Made by a program: the position numbers and the translations under genes
Shown here: in pieces, positions 56,653-64,000 of the stretch
Position numbering within the stretch: the stretch's first letter is position 1
Layout: each line of letters begins with the position of its first letter
Notes under the pieces: model-generated
Told to the model about the DNA's origin: nothing
Database searches by the model: none
The model's input: the letters and a program-made list of their open reading frames with translations, nothing else
Source: Linnemannia elongata
Lineage: Eukaryota; Mortierellomycota; Mortierellomycetes; Mortierellales; Mortierellaceae
Assembly (NCBI GenBank): GCA_036320915.1
Contig: JAXBDG010000020.1
Span: forward strand, 744,001-808,000
DNA: 64,000 bases
Direction: 5' to 3'

Positions 56653-56883
56653 ATGACGCTGTTCAAGATCTCCACAAAGAAGAATACCAACAAGACACAT
56701 TCAGCCTCAAGCTCCACAACAACCTCCCCAATCTTGTCTCCACGTAGTTCAGTCCAAGAACCAAGACCGGACGAGTTTTGCACAATGACGATCGAACAGG
56801 CTTTGGATCAGGCATTCTTCTTGGATCAATTCGTCGGAAGCAATCATAGCAGCAGTCAAGCGCCTCATGTCATCAGGTTCTAG
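56653..56883 (+). CDS. Small hypothetical protein (76 residues)
   Basis: A single-exon frame starting MTLFKISTKKNTNKTHSASS and ending HVIRF. It is Ser/Thr-rich and basic at the N-terminus, with a short helical hydrophobic segment MTIEQALDQAFFLDQFVG near the end. No signal peptide or transmembrane segment. Support comes from a TATA box, a CA-rich leader directly before the ATG, and a start context of ACAATGA, rather than from homology. I do not recognise it. It could be a lineage-specific regulator. The 3' region has no clear polyadenylation signal. Confidence 0.5.
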   Translation: MTLFKISTKKNTNKTHSASSSTTTSPILSPRSSVQEPRPDEFCTMTIEQALDQAFFLDQFVGSNHSSSQAPHVIRF

Positions 56884-57239
56884 TCGAGCAAGCCAGCCCT
56901 TTCAACATTCCAAGATCAATATGACGACGACCAACTATCGACGTTTTCGACGAGAGAGTTTTTGCCCTCTTAGCCCTAGTGTTTCCCGCCTTGTAACATT
57001 CCTCATCCCAATCCTCTGTAAAATACCCATCTTGTTTCCATAGACCAACATTAAAAACATATCTTCGTCCCTGTACAGCGTGCTCCTTACATGATTTGTC
57101 AAAAAAAAGTATGTTACAATGTATTCGAAGAAAAAAGGACTCTACAACGCCCTCTTCCTGTCTGTTGGGTCAAATTTCCTGAAGAACTCCCAGAATCCCG
57201 TTAGATCCGGTTTCCAGTAATGCAAGAGTTGAAAGACGT
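56884..57239. other. Convergent intergenic region
   Basis: 3' ends of the small gene (+) and SND2 (-). No further signal. Confidence 0.5.
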
Positions 57240-58519
57240 TTAGCGGTACTTCATGATGGGTCCCTTCTCGGCACGCTTCTCCAGCTTTTCACGTCTCTTG
57301 GACTTTGTACCATCGGCAGGGGCACCAGAAGCACCACTTCCTGAGGCAGCAGAAGCATCTCCTCCAATACCAGCCAAGCCACCACCCAATCCACTGCGAG
57401 CCAACATGGGCTTGATGGCCATGTGCCATGCCTTGTATCCAGCATATGCGGGGATCTAATGTGCATGTTGTATGAGTGACAAAGTTGAAGGATGATCCAT
57501 GTTTAGTCCTTGGTCGTTCACTTTCCATTAGTCATGATCCATTGTCCTAAAAGTTATTTGCTATCACTCAAAAGTGACAATATGTGCCAATGAGGACGTA
57601 TTAGGAAACTTACGGCGAGGTAGAACCACCAGGCTTTGGACCAGAAGGCAGAGAGGACATGGACGAACCAAGTGACATAAATAATATCAAAAGCGTACCT
57701 ATTCGTTCGCAAATGACAAAAGAACGAACGTGAAGGATCGCATGTCAGTATGCCAAGCACTCACAAATAAGAAAAGATAACGTAGTGGGTCCTGTTCATT
57801 TCCCATTACAAATGGTATTTGCAATAATTTTGTGGGGGTGGTGAATGCGGTTGTACTCTGTCAAAGCCAAGGGGAAACGAAAGAGCGAGAAGGAATAAAA
57901 AAAATAAAAAAAAACTTAATCCTCGACTTGTCCAATGATTGGGCTGATTCCATTTCAAATCGACAGCGAGCGCACACAAAGAGATAAAAACCTCGACTTC
58001 AGCCGATCGCAACAAGACGAGCACCAAGGAAACTTACTGGACGAGTCCCTCCTGGGAGAGATCCTGGCCGGCATCGACAAGCTCGCCCCGGGTGTTGTAG
58101 CGAGGCTGAGACATGGCGTTGATCTGGGTGTAGAGGAAGAAGGTCAGTCCAGCGGTGACGGTGTATCCAGCTGCGAGTTTGAATCCAAATGAGCTCCAGT
58201 GGTAGACGATCCTGTAGAAGATATAGAACGCCTATTTTTTTGGATAAAGGAAGAAGGAGAGTTAGTATCGAAGAAAAGAGGTGAATGAAAGAGCAAAGAG
58301 AAGAACAAGAGGACTTACGTTGACCCAGATGAACCCTTTGCGGAGGGAGAGGAGAGTCTTTGAGTTCTCGTGGGCAATCTTTTTTTGTGATGAGTTGGCC
58401 TAGACAGAAGAAACGTGAAAGATGAGGGTATGAGTCTTGAGTTGCTGCTGTTACTTTTCTTTTGAGTGGTCGTCCCAGTTCGAATGTTCACTGTCGAGAT
58501 GAGTGTGGTAGTTTACCAT
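57240..58519 (-). CDS. ER targeting protein SND2 / TMEM208 homologue
   Basis: Coding exons 58519-58517, 58399-58319, 58231-58038, 57698-57614 and 57455-57240 give 192 residues. The first coding exon contains only the ATG, which directly abuts a GTAAAC donor; exon 2 then continues ANSSQKKIAHENSKTLLSL. Hydrophobic segments follow (AFYIFYRIVYHWSSFGFKLA, then AAGYTVTAGLTFFLY; YAFDIIYVTWFVHVLSAFW), and the protein ends in a Gly/Ala/Ser-rich loop and a basic tail (KSKRREKLEKRAEKGPIMKY). This arrangement and the KxRREKLEKR end are those of TMEM208/Snd2. In yeast Snd2 is an ER-membrane component of the SRP-independent targeting route. The small size and few membrane helices match the family. Confidence 0.92.
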
Positions 58520-60027
58520 GGCGACGATGAGTGAGGAGAGGAGAAGTGTGAGGAGCAGAAAGGAGAACTCAAAAGAACCAAGTGCCTTTATCTTTTTGAG
58601 CAACCAAGCCGATCGGGAGGTGAGACGAGCGATTTAATACGCAGCATTTGCGATCATTCGCTACCACGAGCCTACTTTCTTCGACCATCAATCCAAAATC
58701 GTTTGTTTGCTGGTACCCTTAGAGGACACTGACTATGAATGGTACAGGGTACCTTGGCAGACTAAAAGGACGAAAAGACATATATGCATCTTTCTTTTTT
58801 TCTCCGTAGTTACCTCTTCACCATTGAATAAGTCAATTAAGACTGGTAGGCAGGGATGCACTTGCAGCAAATAAATCAGGAACGATAAGTGAACTTTCTA
58901 TATCTTTCAGGCCGTTCAACCTTCGAGTATCTTCTATATCCTCATACCTTCCACAGTTCCATTCAACATCGTCCCTTCGACTAACGCTCTCTTTCTTCTC
59001 AGAATTACAGAGCGATGAGCTGGCGTGGTTGAGAAATGGCCGAGACTGAAGGAGACGCGTAGACTATCGAAAGAGCAAAGATTGCTGAACGAACTGGACA
59101 TAGACCGTAGGAGGCAAGAGTGAAATTTGGGATGAAGCATGGGATCTCGGAGTTTTGGGTTCGACAAGAAGCGATGCTTGGGTTTTGGACTATTTGATGA
59201 TGAAGAGTAGTTAGCTGGGGGCTAAGTTAATTGTAGGCTTCGCAACTGATCAATTGATTGACTGGGACGCGTACCTGACGCGATGAAAAATATCAGTCAG
59301 AGATATGAATGCAGCGTTTTCATGACTTTATTCGTCCAGCTGTGGTTCTGACGGGTGTGCTTATTAACTGAACCATATCCATGGGAGGCAAGAAGGTCTG
59401 GCATGTGAGGTGTACTTCTCCTTCCTCCGCTCCTTCCGCCCTTCTTCTGTCGCCCCCCTGTTTCCCCTTCTATTTCTTGTGTCTGCTGAACACTCTTTCA
59501 GTTAACATTTTTAGTGAAATCTTTTTTTTTGTTCCTCTCGTTGGTGGCTCCCTTTTTTTTTTTGTCGTCGCCCTCTTCTCTTTTCTCTTCTTTCTTATCT
59601 CTTTCGTCACCATCCTTTGTCATTGCCCTCCTTCCCTCTCTGGACTCTCATCATTCATACACCGTAACTACCTCTTTCTGACTTTCTCCCCGTTTCAGTC
59701 TTCTGGCCACCATCTCCATCTCCTCCATCACACACCAACTCCGCCTCTCATACAACTTTTCTCTCTCTCACTTTCGCTCATGCAAACACACCCCATGGAC
59801 ACTCCTTCGTGAAAGTACCACTCTGCATTCCTCCCTCTTTTCCTATTGTACCAATACTTTACCCTTTACTCTTTGCGACAACACCATAAGGCGACCTCAC
59901 TTCTTTCATACCCATACATAATACACACCCGCCACATCTTTTTTCCTTACTTATTCACACCTTACAGCTTCCTGCTCCAACCAGCCGGTTCTCTTTCTGC
60001 AACACTTAACAAAAGGCCCAGCACAAA
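58520..60027. other. Divergent intergenic region
   Basis: Between SND2 (-) and the KIAA0930-like gene (+). 59400-59780 is pyrimidine-rich on the plus strand and forms the leader of the downstream gene; 58590-59370 shows no consistent coding signal on either strand. Confidence 0.5.
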
Positions 60028-62405
60028 ATGTCTAATTTGCGAGCCATCTTGGACAGACTTGTCCAAGAGAACCTCCACGGCCCTATTGACTCCGGCACGC
60101 AACAGGATACTGTCAAGGACCATGCGATACGACAGGCGCAAACAATTGGACATGCCAAGGGAGCACATGCTGACCCTTATCGTGACTTTCGGGAATCACA
60201 GCGCCATGACATCGATCTTGACGCGCATGATCCAAGGTACTTTTTTTTCTGTACTGTGCACCCTTTTTCTGCTTAGGTCGTTTAGGGAGACTACCTCCGT
60301 CATTCTCTTCCTCTCCCTTAGGCTATCCTTGTTAATCATCCCTTGCGGGATTTTGCTACAGCATACTTACTTTTTTGAGCTTCTTATCATCTTGTTCCGC
60401 CTGCTTCGGTATCGACGAAAAACGAAATAGATGGAGACAGTTGTTCCACGAACTGTTCGTATCGGATCAATCAGATGACAGGAACGATGATTTGCTCTTC
60501 TTTGTTCAACGGGTATCGGACGAGGTCGAGAACGGCGGGCTGGGCGTCGATCCGGTGTTTGTCAAACGCAAGGTCAAGGGCACCGATGGACGGGATATTT
60601 TGACACGGGAACAGGAGGATGTTGTCCTTTGGAAGGATACCTTCTTCTTGAATGTCATTGTCCAGGTACTACTCTCCTACTGCCTTTTCCTTTCTCACTT
60701 GTGGTTGTTTCTTTTTAGCAGAGCCAATAGCACTAACGTGCCTCTTGTACGCATTTACCACTGCACTGATAGCTCCAGTGCAAGCTTACGGTGGCAGTGT
60801 GCTCCCGTGTGTCAGAAACGAACCCAGTGACAGGAATGACAAAGACGAGCATGATATGTACACGGAAACATGTATCCAAACGTGTCTACGCTTCACCGAC
60901 AAAATCGCGCATGGATGTCAAGGAAGAGTCGGTCGAGTGCTCCTGGCCCTTGATTTACTATGTAATTGACGACTTTGAGGACTCGTTTGAGCAGCTTATG
61001 GTCCGCGACAATGAATACTTGTGTGTCGAACTTGCTGTGACGGTGCCTACTGCGAGGACCGGATATCCAGCTTCTCATGCTACTGCTCGTCACCAACCGT
61101 CAGGACCACAGTCTTCAGCAATGTCGGGGCCCCTCACCCTGAACACCTCGCATCATGGTCGGACCAGAGCAACCACTCATGATTCAAACACCCCACAATC
61201 ACCTACAGGAGATGCGCTCCAACCTGGGCGTCCTTTTCCTAGCACTTCAACCCGTGGTGGGAGCAAGATCACATTGTTCCAGGGTGCTGCGGGATTCCAG
61301 AGTCTTCTTGGAATCTACCAACAAAAGGCGGCCTCCAAGGTTGGCAGGCGGTTCAAGTTGGGACCTCATACTGTCCCCACCGAGTTTGTCATGATGCGAG
61401 GGCCAGGTGCGCGTGGTCATGCTCAAGTAAGTTATGGATGCATTTATCTCACCCCCCTATTATCATTTTTATTTCCTTTTGGAAAACACGAGATTAACTA
61501 CGAAATACATACTTATTCGACAGGTGGCAATTACGGCATCGAGTATTGGGGATGACCTGGCAACGCTGGATGACGCCGTATCAGGATCGCCTACCTCACC
61601 TCTATCCACTTCTGAGAAGGGGCTCCCTCCCTTACCAAATGGTCAACACGACAGTCATCATCACAGTGGCAATGGCGATAGCAGTGGCCAAAGGACATCG
61701 TTTGCAGAAGGATACGGGAAGGTCAATGGCCAACAACAACAACGTCACCCACCCTCCAGAACCGAAACCTCGCTATCCTCTCAAAACCAAAACACAGGAC
61801 CTATATCAAATACGTCGCCTTCACCAGTAGGATCAAGTGTCTCGTCGACTGCAAAGTCGTTCTCAGCAGGATCGTTTTTCCAATCGCTCCGCCGGATCTC
61901 GTTGGCGACGCTTGCGCAGGCGACTGGACAGACTCCTCAGCAGCTTCAGCAACGTAGCAGTTACAATGGTCACAGTAGCAGTAGCGCTAACGGAGGAGGA
62001 TATGAAAATGGCGGTAGTAGTGGTGTGACGACACCTACAAGTTCTGCTGTGCATTCATTGACTCAGAACCTCAACCAGTCCACACAAAGCTTCGGCTCCT
62101 CCGCCTCACCTCCACACTCTCCTTCTTCTTCTTCACAACAGCGTGGATCAGAGAAACAATCTGACGGCAGGGGGTCCTCAACATCTTCACGACAGGAGAT
62201 GATCAATAGTAATGGCGTCGGGACGCGACAGGAGATTGAGGCGCTTGTAAAGGCGCCACAGAGTTTGCGGTGTTGTATGACGTTTGTGAATGTTCCCTGG
62301 ACGGGCATTGTGACCATGTTGATGGATCACGCTTATCATCCTTCCTTCTCGAATCCCACGGCAACTGTGTCGGTGCCTGTTCAGATGGGTCAGAGGCATA
62401 AGTGA
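60028..62405 (+). CDS. KIAA0930 (DUF2045)-like protein
   Basis: Four exons, 60028-60236, 60431-60665, 60779-61426 and 61524-62405, give 657 residues. Conserved blocks resemble vertebrate KIAA0930: WRQLFHELFVSD, LWKDTFFLNVIVQ, TVAVCSRV, RVYASPTKSRMDVK, YYVIDDFEDSFEQLMVRDNE followed by YLCVEL. Later come FQGAAGFQSLLGIYQQK and EFVMMRGPGARGHAQV. A Ser/Gln/Asn-rich C-terminal extension of about 200 residues precedes the last block (RCCMTFVNVPWTGIVTMLMD), which is also hydrophobic and conserved-looking. The biochemical function of the family is unknown. Intron 2 was placed at CTCCAG|TGC by frame and by the match around TVAVCSRV; its branch site is CACTAAC. Confidence 0.75.
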
Positions 62406-62951
62406 GATTAATAAAAGTCAATTGTATTTTTAGGCTATGATGGTGTTGGTATTTCAAAACAGGTGGTTGTGTTGGTGGTGAGCGCATTTGGTGGGAGACA
62501 TGGTGTATGTGTATGTGTGTGAGAACATGATCGAAGAGATATAAAAAAAAACGCATTAAGGGCTCATATTTTAGATTGATTTTTTGTCAGCGTTGGGCTG
62601 GTTATCTAAAGATTTGTGGGTACATATTGTCCATGCAGAAGACGTCATTTCTCTCCTCCCTCACGAGACTCTTGATTACTCCAGTTACCCGGGGCAAACC
62701 CGTTCTGTTCTGTCGCATGTCATCAAACATAATTGCAAAAGGCATAGCAATACAAATAAGACACATATATCAGCAAGATCAGGTAAAGATGCGTAATGAA
62801 GTTTGTTTTATGAGAAAAAAACGTGTCTTGGTACAGATTGCGGTGTTTGAGTTCTAAGAGAGCGGGGAGGAGTGTTGTTACATGCAATGGAAAGTAAATA
62901 GTAAAAATACAAGATAAAAAAAGCTAGGAAGGGAGGGTTGAAAAGCTCTCT
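62406..62951. other. Convergent intergenic region
   Basis: 3' ends of the KIAA0930-like gene (+) and the kinase gene (-). No gene seen. Confidence 0.5.
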
Positions 62952-64000
62952 TTAGTGGACGGGAGCGACAGCCATCTGGACGCTGGTAAAAGAAGCCGTC
63001 GTCACACTAAGAACCTCCTCATCCTCCGACGACTCGACTTCGACACCTCTCACAACCTCATCCTTGACATAGGCCGACTGCTGATGGAACCGAGGCTTGG
63101 GGTTTGGGTTCGAGACACAGTTGGGGTCCTCGCCCAGATGATGAGGGTGATACAAGCACATCGCCTGCAAAGTGCAGACCTCAATCCCCTTGACCCACTC
63201 GTCCTCGAGCACGTCCTTCATCTGGACACGTTTGGCAGGGTCGACTTCGAGCATGCGGCCGAGGATGGGACGGGATTCGCGGGGCATGAGTTTGAGGAGA
63301 CGAGCCTTTCCGGCGCCCGATGAGTTGGCGTAGGCTTCGAAGGATGGGTCAGCGTCACAGCCAGTCTTGGCGAGTTTCCAGGGAAATCGGCAGAGTGTCA
63401 TGCAGACAAAGATAATGCCGAGGGACCAGACGTCAGCCAAGCGTGGGTCGTGTTCTTCGGTTGTGAAGACTTCTGGGGCGATATATGGGTCTGAACCAGA
63501 CACGCCTATTAGTTGGTAATATTAAGAATTGAGAGGAAAGGTTAGCAATCTATTTTTTTCAATGGTGAGCATCGCACAAGAAAAAATAACGCATAGAAAT
63601 AAAAGAGCAAAAGAGTGGTTTTTTTTTTTTACCTTTAGCCATTTGGATTTGCTTCTCGAAGGGCAACTGGTAGACCATAGAGCATCCAAAGTCAATAATC
63701 TTGACAATGCCACGCTCATTCATGACACAGTTATCCAACTTCAAATCCCTATGTGCCACACCCATCTCATGCAGATAGGCAACGCCATCAACGATTCCTC
63801 TAAAGCAGCAGGCAATCTCGTCCCGCACCATGGCGCCTGACATGACCGACGAGAACAATTCGTATTTCGCAAACTCCATGATCTCATAGAAGCTATCCCC
63901 CTCCTGGATGATGTCGAGGGTCTCGATGATGTTGGGGTGGTGAAGAGTCGAGCCAAGGCAGTATTCGGAGGTGATTTTCTTGACGTAGGTGCGTTCAGAC
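62952..64000 (-). CDS. Serine/threonine protein kinase, HAL4/NPR1-type, 5' end beyond the window
   Basis: Two exons are visible: 64000-63633 (continuing outside) and 63505-62952. About 306 residues of the kinase domain are seen, starting inside the N-lobe ([20 protein letters not shown]). Catalytic loop [14 protein letters not shown] loop [11 protein letters not shown] and activation-segment end [14 protein letters not shown] are intact, with [10 protein letters not shown] and the late Arg motif [20 protein letters not shown]. The conserved Cys after DFG and the GSDPYIAPE sequence are typical of the fungal Hal4/Hal5/Npr1 group, which regulates ion and nutrient transporters. A C-terminal extension carries the acidic segment ESSEDEEVL. 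The junction codon G|GC gives the expected KGVSGSDP. Confidence 0.9.

Overview
The window looks like nuclear DNA of an early-diverging filamentous fungus, most likely Mortierellaceae (Mucoromycota). Genes are dense and intron-rich, with short introns (GTAAG/GTACG donors, CTAAC/CTRAY branch sites, TAG/CAG acceptors) and long pyrimidine-rich leaders. The gene set includes a Crinkler-type protein and F-box families typical of that group. Placement rests on gene content and style; no rDNA or marker gene is present. The protein track uses bacterial start codons and ignores introns, so starts and splice sites below were worked out by hand. Every multi-exon model keeps phase across all of its junctions.

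Layout. 1-13 kb: the 5' part of an unknown low-complexity protein (-), a three-repeat Myb/C2H2 zinc-finger regulator (-), about 5 kb of gene-poor pyrimidine/purine-biased DNA, a CBM48 (Crp1/Mdg1-like) protein (+) and a small CsbD/Hmp1-like protein (-). 14-30 kb: HAP5/NF-YC (+), an F-box/LRR protein (-), a 35-residue OST4 homologue missed by ORF calling (-), a 12-exon PX-PH phospholipase D (-) and a 1-acylglycerol-3-phosphate acyltransferase (+). 30-42 kb: asparagine synthetase (+), an unrecognised 440-residue protein (-), then an accessory block. That block holds diverged direct repeats, a cluster of hairpins, a Crinkler protein with NTPase and nuclease-like domains, a tRNA-like fragment, a 210-bp purine tract and a 1-kb satellite, the last two bracketed by two copies of a 24-bp sequence. 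An Arf-like gene carrying an in-frame TGA follows directly.

42-64 kb: a Gir2/RWD protein, glutamate-cysteine ligase modifier subunit, the adaptin-binding protein p34/AAGAB, a tandem array of three F-box + PP2-like genes, a small TATA-box gene, SND2/TMEM208 (-), a KIAA0930-like protein (+) and the C-terminal part of a HAL/NPR1-type protein kinase (-).

Functional links are loose, as expected in a fungus: lipid metabolism and signalling (PLD and LPAAT side by side), ER membrane functions (OST4, SND2), amino-acid and glutathione metabolism (ASN, GCLM; Gir2 is known from yeast as a regulator of Gcn2 signalling) and vesicle traffic (p34, Arf-like). The most unusual parts are the F-box-PP2 array and the repeat-flanked Crinkler/Arf-pseudogene block.
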